The notes: a model not told the origin generated them from the letters alone. DNA of 58,161 nucleotides from Planctomycetota bacterium (GCA_016195405.1 JACPZP010000118.1:1-58161); one strand, 5' to 3'. Positions 34,506 to 44,491 are shown, numbered from the stretch's first letter. Translations and numbers: made by a program.

Positions 34506-34923
34506 GATGGCCCAGAAGATGATTCGCGGCGAACTACCGCCGCCTCCGGTTGCCCGGCTGATCGGCTTCGGCGTGAAGGAGATCGAGCCGGGGCGGGCTG
34601 TTTGCCAGATGCAGGTTGAATCGCGGCATCACAACCCGATGGGCACGCTCCACGGCGGAATCTACTGCGACTTGGCCGACGCCGCCATGGGCCTTGCCTA
34701 CGCCGCCACATTAAGCGAAGGCGAGAGCTTCACCACCGTCGAGCTGAAAATCAATTTCCTCCGGGCCGTGCGGCAAGCCACCTTGACCGCCGAGGGCAAG
34801 GTCGTCAAAGCCGGCAAGACGCTCAGCTTCGTCGAGTGCGAAGTCAAGGACGACCAAGGCCAACTCGTGGCTGTGGCATCGAGCACTTGCATGAAGTTAA
34901 GCGACCGCAAAAATCAGAAGTAA
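34489..34923 (+). CDS. Hotdog-fold thioesterase (PaaI-like)
   Basis: A 144-residue hotdog-fold protein. It has the HHNPMGTLHGGIYCDLADAA segment (about residues 45-64) with the catalytic Asp/Gly region, LKINFLRAV and KTLSFVECEVKDDQGQLVA. Such enzymes hydrolyse acyl-CoA or phenylacetyl-CoA-like thioesters; the substrate is unknown. I chose the ATG at 34489 because GGAG lies 6 bases before it; an ATG 7 codons earlier is also in frame. Confidence 0.9.
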   Translation: MPTMLEMAQKMIRGELPPPPVARLIGFGVKEIEPGRAVCQMQVESRHHNPMGTLHGGIYCDLADAAMGLAYAATLSEGESFTTVELKINFLRAVRQATLTAEGKVVKAGKTLSFVECEVKDDQGQLVAVASSTCMKLSDRKNQK

Positions 34924-34966
34924 GGTTTAGCCGCGAGCCAGCGGCGAGCGTGGAAGGCCGCCCTAC

Positions 34967-36880
34967 TCACAAGCGCGGATCGACTGGCTCGCTCTCAAGC
35001 GCCAGGACTCCGAACACGCATTCGTGCACCCGGCGCAGCGGTTCATGCCGCATGAATCGCTCCAAGCCTTCGACTCCGAGGGCAAATTCGCCGAGCGCCT
35101 GCGACCGTTTGTGGTCGAGACCACGGTTTCGCAGCCGCGCGAGATTTCCCTCAACCGTGTAGTCCGGACCGTAGATGATCCGCAGATACTCTCGGCCGCG
35201 GCACTTCACGGCGGGCTGCGCGAGGCCCCGATTGCCCCGAAGAATGAAACTCAGCGATTTTACGACCATGCCTTCGCCGCCGCGCTCCGTGAGGTTCATC
35301 CACCATTCGCTTCCCTCGGCTTCGCTGGCCGGATCGGTCACGTCCGCGAGCTTGTATGGCGTCGCCAATAGCAATTCCAGATCGCAACGACAGATTTTCG
35401 CAAGTTCATCCATATGCCAAACGTGATCCTTGTCCACGTGGACCCGGCCTTCGGTGGCCAGCAGGTGGAACGGCGCCAGCTTGAAATCGCCAACCGATGA
35501 CACGGACCAGCAATACTGCCGATACGCCGCCACGAATTTGGCCACGTTTTCTTCGCGGCGACGATACTCGTCCTTCACTTCTTCAAGTCTCGCCTCGTCG
35601 CTCGCGCTCAAGCGTGCGGCGGCCTGCTCCAGCGCGGCCACCGCGCGCGGCAGAGAAGCTCGGCCGGCAGCGCCCACCGCGGCATACTGAACGCGCAGAA
35701 GCTCCTGAGCCTTCGCCGACCACGGCATCAGCTCGCAATCGAGACACACCCACGTCGTGTTGAAAGTGTTCCAAGTATCGGCAGCGGTCAGCGCCGATCG
35801 CACGCGGTCGAGAAATTGCCTTTCGAGACCGGCTCGTTGAAGGATCGCCTGCCGGTCCGCGTATAGACGATGCCAAACTCCTCCTCGGCGACCCCGAACC
35901 GGTCCTTCGCGGCCTGCTCGTCACGGCAAACGATCACGACCGCCCGCGAGCCCATGTGCTTCTCTTCGCAGATCACGCGCGGGGCGCCCCGGCTTCGCTA
36001 GTAAGCGAACGCCTCGTCAGGATGCTCCAACAGGTCCATCGCTTTGCTCGTTTCGCACGGCGACATCGTGGGCGGCAGGTAGATCAGCCACTTCGGGTTG
36101 GCCGCGAATCGGCTCATGACTTCGAGCGCCGCCGTTGCGTTCGCTTCACGAACGGTGACGTTTCCACGCAACCGCGTCGCGATGATCCGCTTGTCGAGCA
36201 CGTCCTCGGCGTCGAGAACCTCGTCATGAATTTGCTGAACCGTAAGTTCCTGGCGAGCCGGACGGCGTAAGCCCCCGGAGTGTTGTCCTTCACAATAAAT
36301 GCGCACCGCGGGCACCGCCACGAATTCCTTCTCGGGGTAACTCAGGGCCGTGAGCTTGCCGCCGAAAACGCAGCCGGTGTCGATGTTGACGGTGCGGTTG
36401 AGGCATTCCGGCTCCAAGACCGGCGTGTGGCCGTAGAGCGCGAATTCGCGGACTTTTCCCGACCCGCGCCCCTGCATCTCCGCCTTCATACCGGCGTGGG
36501 CGACAACGACTTGCCGTCGTCGAAGACGTAGTGGCTTACAAGCCCGTCGAGGAACTCGGCCAGCTGTTTACAGTACACATCGCGAATCCCATCCGGCAAC
36601 GCGTCGATCTCGCTAAGAGACTGCGCCAAGCCATGCGCGATCTGAACGTTCTTGCCCCGCAATTTGCGCAACAGTTTCACGTCATGGTTGCCCGGGACGC
36701 AGAAAGCCGAGCCGGCCGCCACCATGTTGCGGACCAGCCGGACGGCGTCAAGGATGCGCGGGCCGCAATCCACCAGATCGCCCACGAAGACCGCTTTGCG
36801 CCCCAGTGGATGGACGTACGTCACCGGCGAGCCGGGAGCGTCAGCGGCGTGAGCGACCGGAGTCGGCGCGAACTCCTCTC
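34967..36880 (-). pseudogene. pnkp: Polynucleotide kinase-phosphatase (RNA repair), decayed
   Basis: The C-terminal two-thirds of bacterial Pnkp can be followed on the minus strand. From about 36870, phosphatase motifs appear: RKAVFVGDLVDCGPRI, PGNHDVKLLRKLRGKNVQIA, then HTPVLEPECLNRTVNIDTG. The ligase-like part has VICEEKHMGSRAVVIVCRD with the nucleotidyl lysine, LDCELMPWSAKAQELL, and the typical C-terminus VHECVFGVLALESEPVDPRL. Lesions: the N-terminal kinase domain is absent; frameshifts occur near 36515 and 35825; an in-frame TAG lies at 35998-36000 after EAFAY; and FALYGHTPV suggests an in-frame loss of about 28 residues between two Tyr-Gly positions. The Pnkp/Hen1 pathway repairs cut tRNA; no Hen1 gene is adjacent. 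The gene is dead. Confidence 0.92.
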
Positions 36881-38274
36881 CCTGTGAAGAGAGACTGCAT
36901 TACTTCGCCGCGATTGAGTCGCACCGGCCGGTCCAGGCGGTCGCGCACTTCTACGTCCGGATTGATGCCAAGGACGTGAAAAACGGTGGCGCCGACGTCG
37001 TCGGGCGCGTACGGATTGGTGGCGGGATATGCGCCGATGCGATCGGAACGGCCGATGACCTGGCCGCCGCGCACGCCGGCGCCGGCAAAGAGCGCGGAAA
37101 AGCATGGCGCCCAGTGATCGCGGCCCGGCGAATTGGCGCCCGGAAGCGTCGTGATCCGCGGGGTCCGTCCGAATTCGCCCATCACAAGCACCAGCGTTTC
37201 GTCGAGCAGGCCGGATGCCTGAAGATCGTCTAACAGAGCCGCGACTCCGCGGTCAAGCGGCGGCAACAACTGGCTTCGCAACCTTCCGAAGTTTTCGGAG
37301 TGCGTGTCCCAATTCTGCACGATGCCCATATTGGCCTGCACAACCGGCACTCCGGCCTCAACCAAGCGCCGCGCCAAAAGCAGCGACTGTCCGAATGCAT
37401 GCCGGCCATAATGATCGCGCACCGCCGCCGGCTCGTGGTCGATGTCAAAGGCACGCGCGATCCGCCCCGAGGCAAGGACGGAAAACGCCAGCCGCTGCTG
37501 GTCGCTGAGGCGGGTCGCCGCGGCGGTCTCCGCGATTCGCGCTTGTTGATGATCGACTTGGGCCAGCAAGCCGCGGCGATCGTGAAGTCGCGTGATCTCA
37601 ATGCCCGGTGCAGGCCGCAGGCTGTCGACACGAAAATCGGCAAGGTTAGGATCGCGCGACACCTGCAACGGATCGTGCCTGGCGCCGAGGAAACCGGCAT
37701 GTTGTCCCGGCCACGTCAAGGGACCCTCGACAAGGAACGTCGGCAAATTGACGCCGCTGGGAATGCCGTCGCTACGTGAGCGTAGATGATCGAGCACGGC
37801 AGAATAGCAGGGCCAATCGTCGCGCGAGGCCACCTTGTCGAAGAACGCGCCGGGCTGCGGATGTCCGGTCAGGACATGGTGCGTGGCGACGAGATGATTG
37901 TTTTCCCGGTGCGACAGCGAACGCACGACGGCGAACTTATCCGCCCTGGCCGCCAGTCGCGGCAGATGCTCGCACACCGCAAGTCCGGGAACGCGTGTAG
38001 CCATCGTTTGAAACTCGCCGCGAATCTCAGCCGGCGCCTCAGGCTTGGGGTCAAAGGTATCCAGATGACTGGCGGCGCCGGTCAGGAAAACGACGATCAC
38101 GGATTTCGGCGACCTGCGCGTCACCCCCGCCCGATCGGCGTCCTGGCACGCCCTGGCTCGCGCCCCGAGAAGCAACGGCAAACCAAGGCCCAGCATTCCG
38201 GAGAAACCGACTTGCAGGAATCCGCGCCGGTTGATGAGAGAATGCGGAAAGTTGACTGTTGTCGGGGACGCCAT
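36841..38274 (-). CDS. DUF1501 protein with twin-arginine-type leader
   Basis: A 477-residue DUF1501 protein. The leader HSLINRRGFLQVGFSGMLGL has the RR motif. Core motifs: FLTGAASHLDTFDPKPEAPA, NMGIVQNWDTHSENFG and LVMGEFGRTPRITTLPG with GRDHWAPCFS. The normal family end would come near RGEVMQSLF; the last 14 residues (TGRGVRADSGRSRR) overlap the decayed pnkp sequence in another frame, so the original 3' end was probably lost in a rearrangement. The ATG at 38274 is chosen over a GTG at 38328. No DUF1549/DUF1553 gene is adjacent. Confidence 0.9.
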   Translation of the reverse strand: MASPTTVNFPHSLINRRGFLQVGFSGMLGLGLPLLLGARARACQDADRAGVTRRSPKSVIVVFLTGAASHLDTFDPKPEAPAEIRGEFQTMATRVPGLAVCEHLPRLAARADKFAVVRSLSHRENNHLVATHHVLTGHPQPGAFFDKVASRDDWPCYSAVLDHLRSRSDGIPSGVNLPTFLVEGPLTWPGQHAGFLGARHDPLQVSRDPNLADFRVDSLRPAPGIEITRLHDRRGLLAQVDHQQARIAETAAATRLSDQQRLAFSVLASGRIARAFDIDHEPAAVRDHYGRHAFGQSLLLARRLVEAGVPVVQANMGIVQNWDTHSENFGRLRSQLLPPLDRGVAALLDDLQASGLLDETLVLVMGEFGRTPRITTLPGANSPGRDHWAPCFSALFAGAGVRGGQVIGRSDRIGAYPATNPYAPDDVGATVFHVLGINPDVEVRDRLDRPVRLNRGEVMQSLFTGRGVRADSGRSRR

Positions 38275-38370
38275 GGCGTGCTCTGCTTGGAAGGGCGAGG
38301 CGGGTGTGAATAAGCTTATCTCAGTCACGCCTGCCGAGCAAGGCCGCGAAGCTCCGCAGCCTGCTAATAC

Positions 38371-41300
38371 CTAGCGTTTGCGTGAACCCGCGATGGCGAC
38401 AGTCCGCGACGCGACCGCGCCGTTGCTGCTCTGAACTTGAAGTATGTGATTCCCCGGCTGCAACGCGCGCAGCCTCCAAGTGACCAGGCTATGGCCGGTT
38501 TTCGCGGCCGCGGGCAGTTGCCCGATAAGACGCCTGGGGCTTCCTTGGACCAATTCCAGTCCCGGCGGAACGGAGAGCACGAGCGCTTCGTTCTCGAGCG
38601 GCTCGTGAACGTACGCAATCAGAGTGAAAGCCTTGCCGACCTGAAACACGCCCTCGACGCCGAGAGCGAGCCTGCCTTTGTCCGCCTGCGAAAGCGCGCC
38701 AATTCCGTAGGTGAAGCCAAGCTCCCGCACTTCCCCGGGCGCGAGCGCCCGCGGCTGCCAATAAAGAACCGCGGCGGAATCCGAGCCGATGTCCTGCATG
38801 GCAATATCCCAAGCGTTATTGGCGCCGGGCCAGTGTGTCAGGCTGACGCGCCCCGGAGGTTCCAAACCAGGAACGCGCAACGTCAACAGCGCGATGGTGC
38901 CAGGGTCAGCGAGACTGGGTTTTTCCAGGGCCTGAATGAATTCCGGAACCTCGCGGATGCCTTGGAAATCCTTCGAACCAGTCACGAGGTCGGCCAAGCC
39001 AGGCACCGTAAAGGGCACGCCGTCGTTGTTGCCGATCAACGTATCAATCATCAGGCGCAGTCCGGCCTCGTGCTTTTCCTTGCCGAGGTTCTCCAGACGG
39101 TAGCGCACCAGCAACGTGTCCAAGAGGCGCTGCGGCACCCCGGGCGCCTTCTCCACAGGTTGTTTGCCGGGGACGATCTCCAAAATCTGGGTGACCTGAA
39201 TGTCGCCCATTCGCCAGACAGATTTGGTTCCGGCGCGCGATTGCCACGCGGGGTCTTCCGGAATTTTGGCAGCCTTCTCGATCCATTTGTCCTCCAAGCC
39301 GTACGCCTTGCCGTCGATCTTCACGACGCACGAGTTCGTATTCCCATCGGTCCCAAAGGTGAGCCGCTTTTTGACGGCGGCGCCCTTCGCATCCTTGAGA
39401 ACGGTTAGACCGAAGCGCATGCGGCCATCGTAGTCATAGGCGATCAGGGCGTCGGGATCGATCGGTACGTCGTTGGCCATGGGCGTCTCACGCAGCACCT
39501 CGACGCGTGGTCGCTCCGATTTAAGCTTGTTCTCGTCTACCGGCCACAGATGAAGCCGCAAAATGTCATTGGAAGGATCAAAATCGTCTTCGGGTTGTTC
39601 GAGCTGGAACTGAACTTCCGAAAGCAGGCCGTGCAGGCGGAAGCTGACGACGAATTCCTCGCCTGGCGGGAGCGTCGGAATCGGCGCATGCGCCAGAGTC
39701 TCCATGCCGTGCTTCATGAGGAGACGCGCGGACCGGGAAGGCATTTCGCCGAGATTCGCGACGGTGACGGGAAAGTCGACCCGGCCGTCGGGAGGCGCCT
39801 TCGCCGGCAGGTCGAGGCTGTTGGCGAGCACTGCCAGGTCGGCTTGGTCATGGTTTACGCGGCGCCCCGCCTTGTGAGAGCCGAGCAATTCCTCGGGATT
39901 GGCGGCAAAGCCGAAGTGCTCGCTCCAGTCCGTGCGGGTGATGAGCTGATACTCGCTCGCGGTGCTGTAGTGGCCGCCATTCATGTGGCGGGTTCGAACG
40001 GCCACCCGATTCGACACGGGCCGCCCCGGCGATGCGAAGACGAGATGTGGATTGAGCGGCAGCCAATAGCGGCCTTCCGGAATCGCCTTGGAAAAATGCT
40101 TGATGGGCATGTCGTTAAAGTAAAGGGCCACATCATGCGGGCGATACTCCGTCCGCGCGCTACGAAGCGAAAGTTGCAAGAGGAGCCAGGCCTCGGAAAT
40201 GTTGCCCGCGAGCGATGGCAGAAGCAACGGCTCTTTGGCAGGTAGACGCACAAGCCAAAGAGCTTCTGGGCCATGATCGGCTGGACCAATGTACGAAATA
40301 CGCACCTCGTCCCGTCCCAGAGCCAATGCGGGCCAGGAGGGCGATTTCGCGGGAATGGCTTCCGGATTGGTCCAATCCTTGTCCTCACGCGTGCGCTGAA
40401 ACAGCTGACCGTTGTGCAGGTAGGCAAGATGTGTCTTACCGGCAGACGTGATCGTTAGCGTGGGCCGCTCACCTTCAGCGACTTCCTGGTCGCCGATAAA
40501 GATGCGGCCGTTTTTTCTCCAGGCGACGCGTGGCAGCCCCTTGGCATCGATGGCCAGGGCGGGCTGTGAGAATGCCGAGTCCTGCAGGCGCTCAAACGTT
40601 TGGCCCTTAAGCTGCCAAAGGCCGGCGCTGCTGACCGCGAAGAGCGTGCCATCCGGCGCGAACGCCAGGGCAGATTCGTTGCCCGACAATGAGATTTCCT
40701 CCTGCCATTGGTCGTCGTCGAAGAGGCGAACCTTGGACTCCTTTTCTTGTTCCCAGGCAACGGCGACGCGCTTGCCTTCGCCGGCGACGTACGGCCAGCG
40801 TCCCTTGCCTACGACGAGAGGTTCTTGAACGGATTTTCCTTGGGAATCGAAAATGGCGACGGCGATCTGGTCCTGGTCTTGGTGCCAGGCAAAGGAGACG
40901 CGTTCGCCCGCGTGCCAGCCGGCAGCTACCGAACTCGAATCATCCAAATTGCCCGCTGACGCACAGGCGAAAAGACCGCGGTGCAGACGGGAGAAGACGG
41001 CACGATAGCGAAGGGCCTCCAAAAGGCCGATGCGTTCAAGGCGGTAATGTGGACGGGCCGCGGCCTGAGCGAGGAGTGGAGGCTCCTTCGTTTCAAGCCG
41101 GGAATGCGCCGGGATGATAATGGGGTCCCGTTGGGGATTGGTAGGAACCCAGCTGTCGGAATTGGGATCATATTTTTGGCCGTCGTTCTCGTTGACCTGC
41201 TTGCCTTCCGTGATTGTAATTTTGACGATATTGCCTCTAGGCGTGCCCAGATACTGGGTGCGCGAGCTGTCGTTGTTCAAGTCTTCCGCGCTCCATCGTT

Positions 41301-42888
41301 CGTAGTCGCCGCGAGGCTGCCCCGTGCGGGGATCGCGCGGAGCATAGCCATGGGTATGCCAGTAGCCGGTCTCAGAACCGAACGGATCGCGCTGGGATAC
41401 GCAGCCTTCGTTGCCGGCGCAATCGAACAGCCAGATATAGCAGTTGTCCCCGGCCTTGAAAATGCGGCCGCCGAATTCCTTGTTGGCCCTGTAGGAGATG
41501 GGATTGAGCTTGCGAATTACATCGAGGGCCGCGGCATCCGCGGATGGGAAACAATCGTCTGCATCCAAGGTGCCGCGGGGTCCTGGGCCGCGGTGATTGA
41601 TGCCCAAGCGGATGCCGGAGTCCTTGAGATAGGGGGTCGGATCGTTGCATTCCGGCGTGCAATCCGATTCGCCGCCGCGACAGCTGCCGCGCCGCGGGGG
41701 CTGCACTGCGGCGGAACTGGGATGGGCCGGCCCGTTCGCCCGCGGTCCCGGCAGATCGCTGCACGTCTTGGGCTTGTTGGTGCAGTACCAATCGCTGCTG
41801 GAGGTTCGCTCTTGCGTTCCCAAGCGCAGACCAAGCAAGCGCTTGGCGGCGGGGACCTTGAATTGCACGGGAAAGCGAAGCGTTTTGCCGCCCGCTTCGC
41901 AGACTAACTCCGTGTCGAGCCCTTCAAACTCCAGGTACAAGACCGGCGCGGCACGAAGCCGCATCGTTTTGCCGGCCGGCAAATAGGCGTGATCGGCTGC
42001 AGGCTCCAAACGCACATCCGCGCGATTTTGGGGCGGCACTTGGATGGCGAGATCGGTCAGGTCGTCGCCGACGTTTCTTAATTCAATCGACTGGGCGAGC
42101 GTGACCGGATCTTCCTCGATGACGCGCAGGGCGAGTTTGAAATCCAGGTCGCCGACCGTGATTTTCGCCAGTGCAAAAACGCCGGCGGCCTGGATCGGAA
42201 TGTCGTAGGTCTTTTTGGCGGCGTCCGCGGCGGTTACGGCGAGCCGCAGGTTGATCTTCTCTCCCGCCTCCAAAACTATCGGCGCATCCGCGGAACCGGG
42301 GCCAACGATGTCCGCGGGCAATTCGGCAAAATGAGCCAACGCGCGGGCGGCCACCTCAACCTTGCGATCCGAGCCATTCTGCAGAGTCAGCGTGACGGTC
42401 TGGTCGTAGTCGCGCGCGATGGTCTGGGTCACGGTCGCCGGCTCAAACGCGAGTCCTTTCTGCACAACGAACTTCCGCACGGGGCTTCGATCCGTCCCGC
42501 CGTCCATGTCCACTTCGATCACGTACTCATAAGTCGTGCCGGGCTTGAGCGGAGACAATCTCGCGATTAAGCCCTCGCCGAGAATCGCTTCCGCTTTCTC
42601 CAAAGCCTGACCTCCGCTTGCCCGCCAATAGACGCGTCCTGTGGTGGGCAGCCTGGGGAAAAAGCGAACGAGGGTTTCCGTTCCCGAGACCACGGCGCCG
42701 TCTTCAGGTTCCATGCGAAGCAGCTGCTTGCCTTGCCCTGGCTCAAGCTTCGCGGCATTCTCGGCTGCGCCTGAACCGGCGCCTTTCTCGTCCCGGTCCT
42801 TTCGCGCTGTGACGAACCAATAACCTCCGAGCAGGCCGGCCAAAAGAAAAATGAGTACCACGGCCCACCGCTTCGCTCGATTGTTCAT
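38371..42888 (-). CDS. Giant membrane-anchored multidomain protein with DUF4329/JAMM-like domain
   Basis: A 1505-residue protein with an N-terminal anchor (about 8-28, AVVLIFLLAGLLGGYWFV). Then come a fibronectin-like region (about 55-150), Ig-like or MSP-like strands (about 160-350) and a Cys-rich section (about 360-540). In that section NKEFGGRIFKAGDNCYIWLF, GYWHTHGYAPRD, ERWSAEDL and QYLGTPRGNIVKI follow the layout of DUF4329, a JAMM-like fold. Glu471, His511, His513, Ser533 and Asp536 would be the E/HxH/SxxD residues, although the spacing from HxH to S (19 residues) exceeds the canonical 7. A propeller follows (about 640-900), then a CARDB-like domain (about 1025-1120) and further beta-rich modules. 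GAGGGA precedes the ATG. It should face the periplasm or cell surface; a protease or amidase role is only inferred. Confidence 0.85.
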   Translation of the reverse strand: MNNRAKRWAVVLIFLLAGLLGGYWFVTARKDRDEKGAGSGAAENAAKLEPGQGKQLLRMEPEDGAVVSGTETLVRFFPRLPTTGRVYWRASGGQALEKAEAILGEGLIARLSPLKPGTTYEYVIEVDMDGGTDRSPVRKFVVQKGLAFEPATVTQTIARDYDQTVTLTLQNGSDRKVEVAARALAHFAELPADIVGPGSADAPIVLEAGEKINLRLAVTAADAAKKTYDIPIQAAGVFALAKITVGDLDFKLALRVIEEDPVTLAQSIELRNVGDDLTDLAIQVPPQNRADVRLEPAADHAYLPAGKTMRLRAAPVLYLEFEGLDTELVCEAGGKTLRFPVQFKVPAAKRLLGLRLGTQERTSSSDWYCTNKPKTCSDLPGPRANGPAHPSSAAVQPPRRGSCRGGESDCTPECNDPTPYLKDSGIRLGINHRGPGPRGTLDADDCFPSADAAALDVIRKLNPISYRANKEFGGRIFKAGDNCYIWLFDCAGNEGCVSQRDPFGSETGYWHTHGYAPRDPRTGQPRGDYERWSAEDLNNDSSRTQYLGTPRGNIVKITITEGKQVNENDGQKYDPNSDSWVPTNPQRDPIIIPAHSRLETKEPPLLAQAAARPHYRLERIGLLEALRYRAVFSRLHRGLFACASAGNLDDSSSVAAGWHAGERVSFAWHQDQDQIAVAIFDSQGKSVQEPLVVGKGRWPYVAGEGKRVAVAWEQEKESKVRLFDDDQWQEEISLSGNESALAFAPDGTLFAVSSAGLWQLKGQTFERLQDSAFSQPALAIDAKGLPRVAWRKNGRIFIGDQEVAEGERPTLTITSAGKTHLAYLHNGQLFQRTREDKDWTNPEAIPAKSPSWPALALGRDEVRISYIGPADHGPEALWLVRLPAKEPLLLPSLAGNISEAWLLLQLSLRSARTEYRPHDVALYFNDMPIKHFSKAIPEGRYWLPLNPHLVFASPGRPVSNRVAVRTRHMNGGHYSTASEYQLITRTDWSEHFGFAANPEELLGSHKAGRRVNHDQADLAVLANSLDLPAKAPPDGRVDFPVTVANLGEMPSRSARLLMKHGMETLAHAPIPTLPPGEEFVVSFRLHGLLSEVQFQLEQPEDDFDPSNDILRLHLWPVDENKLKSERPRVEVLRETPMANDVPIDPDALIAYDYDGRMRFGLTVLKDAKGAAVKKRLTFGTDGNTNSCVVKIDGKAYGLEDKWIEKAAKIPEDPAWQSRAGTKSVWRMGDIQVTQILEIVPGKQPVEKAPGVPQRLLDTLLVRYRLENLGKEKHEAGLRLMIDTLIGNNDGVPFTVPGLADLVTGSKDFQGIREVPEFIQALEKPSLADPGTIALLTLRVPGLEPPGRVSLTHWPGANNAWDIAMQDIGSDSAAVLYWQPRALAPGEVRELGFTYGIGALSQADKGRLALGVEGVFQVGKAFTLIAYVHEPLENEALVLSVPPGLELVQGSPRRLIGQLPAAAKTGHSLVTWRLRALQPGNHILQVQSSNGAVASRTVAIAGSRKR

Positions 42889-43039
42889 TGCAGTCCCTCA
42901 CAAGCCCGGCGCGCTGAAACGACCACGATTGCTTCCTGATCGGCGCTGAGATTCTATCCAAAATCCTCTCGGAATACGCCAAAATTCAAGTAGAATGGGG
43001 CTGCACGCCGGACTCGCATGCCTCGCAAGGGGATCTCGT

Positions 43040-44443
43040 ATGCTTTCCCTCCTCGGCCGCAGCGTTCGCCTTGGTGATGGATTGACGCGCCGCGAAATGC
43101 TCCGTGTCGGCGGTTTGGGGTTCACCGGGCTGTTGTGGTCCGATCTCTTGCGCGCCCGCGCCGCCGGGGGCCAAACCGCTCCGAATCGCCGACGTCCTCC
43201 GGATGGATTCGGCCGGGCCAAGGCTTGCATCGTGATCTTCAACTACGGCGGTCCGTCGCATCTCGACACGTTCGATCTCAAGCCCGACGCGCCTGTAGAA
43301 ATCCGCGGTGAATTTCAACCGATGGCGACGCGGACGCCGGGAATCGCCATCACCGAGCACCTGCCGCGCTTGGCCCGGCTCACGAATCACTGTGCCATCA
43401 TTCGTTCGGTTAATCATCGCGACAACGACCACGCCATCGGCGCTTATCTGGCGCTGACAGGTTATTCCCATCCTCGTCACGACGTTCTGGGCATCGAGCC
43501 GCCCGCCAGCCCGCAGGATTTGCCGTCCATGGGCTCGGTGTTGAGCAAGCTGCGCTCCGGCGGCCGGTCCTTGTTTTCCTACGTCACCCTCGGCGACTTG
43601 CGCCATCTCGGGCATCACGACAGCCTGGGCCAAAATGCCGGCTGCCTGGGCAGGTCGTACGATCCGTTCACGATCCCGTTCGTGCGCCCAATTGACGGCG
43701 TCCTCGATATGAACGGCGTCACTTCCGTTTTCAACGAAGTCAACGAGCCGCAATTGCATGGCCGCGGTCGCTTGCTGGAGCAATTCCACCAAAGGGCCAG
43801 GGCGCTCGAAGCCACGTCCGGCACCCGCAACTTAGACAGCTTCCGGCGGCGGGCGTTCGAGCTATTGGCATCGTCGGCCACGCGCGACGCCTTCAACGTC
43901 GCCGTGGAGCCGCAGCCAATCCGCGAGGCGTATGGCTCCTCACCCTTCGGTCAGAGTTGCTTGTTGGCGCGGCGGCTGGTGGAAGCCGGCGTTCCCATGA
44001 TCACCGTCTATTCCGCCGGCAATCGCGATTGGGACACGCATGGACGCAATTTCTTCCATCTGAAAAACGAGCTGCTGCCGCCGACGGACCGGGCGGTGTC
44101 GGCGCTCTTGGAGGATTTGCATAGCCGCGGAATGCTCGATGAAACGCTGGTCGTATGGATGGGCGACATGGGCCGCACGCCGCGCATCAACGCCGATGCG
44201 GGCCGCGACCACTGGTCGTTCTGCTATTCGATCGTCATGGCCGGCGGCGGCATCCGCGGCGGCCAGGTCTACGGCGCCTCCGATCGCAGCGCCGCCTATC
44301 CTTCCACGAACCCGGTCAGCCCGGCAGACGTGGCCGCGACCATCTACCACTGCCTGGGCATCGATCCGCGCGCCCACGTGACGGATCAGCAGGGCCGGCC
44401 GCTGGTCGTCAGCTCGGGCACGCCGATCCACGCATTGCTCTAA
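43040..44443 (+). CDS. DUF1501 protein with twin-arginine-type leader
   Basis: A 467-residue DUF1501 protein. The leader LTRREMLRVGGLGFTGLLWS carries RR followed by a hydrophobic stretch. Core motifs: IFNYGGPSHLDTFDLKPDAP, SAGNRDWDTHGRNFFHLKNE and VVWMGDMGRTPRINADAGRD. It ends normally with SSGTPIHALL. AAGGGGA lies 6 bases before the ATG at 43040, which also gives a normal leader length. It diverges from the giant-protein gene and has no DUF1549/DUF1553 partner nearby. Confidence 0.93.
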   Translation: MLSLLGRSVRLGDGLTRREMLRVGGLGFTGLLWSDLLRARAAGGQTAPNRRRPPDGFGRAKACIVIFNYGGPSHLDTFDLKPDAPVEIRGEFQPMATRTPGIAITEHLPRLARLTNHCAIIRSVNHRDNDHAIGAYLALTGYSHPRHDVLGIEPPASPQDLPSMGSVLSKLRSGGRSLFSYVTLGDLRHLGHHDSLGQNAGCLGRSYDPFTIPFVRPIDGVLDMNGVTSVFNEVNEPQLHGRGRLLEQFHQRARALEATSGTRNLDSFRRRAFELLASSATRDAFNVAVEPQPIREAYGSSPFGQSCLLARRLVEAGVPMITVYSAGNRDWDTHGRNFFHLKNELLPPTDRAVSALLEDLHSRGMLDETLVVWMGDMGRTPRINADAGRDHWSFCYSIVMAGGGIRGGQVYGASDRSAAYPSTNPVSPADVAATIYHCLGIDPRAHVTDQQGRPLVVSSGTPIHALL

Positions 44444-44447
44444 AATG

Positions 44448-44491
44448 TGCAGGCGCGGGACAACCGATCAACCTCGCAAAACGCGCCTGCA
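44448..44491. terminator. Inverted repeat after the DUF1501 gene, possible terminator
   Basis: TGCAGGCGCG (44448-44457) is complementary to CGCGCCTGCA (44482-44491), with a 24-base spacer, starting 5 bases beyond the DUF1501 stop. There is no T-run after it, so intrinsic termination is uncertain. Confidence 0.4.

Noticed and set aside
35583..35924. Open frame of 113 residues on the minus strand in the pnkp region
   Set aside because: It is an off-frame shadow; the pnkp-like sequence runs through two other frames here.
38437..39408. Open frame of 323 residues on the plus strand
   Set aside because: Antisense to the 1505-residue protein. There is no ribosome binding site and no family resemblance.
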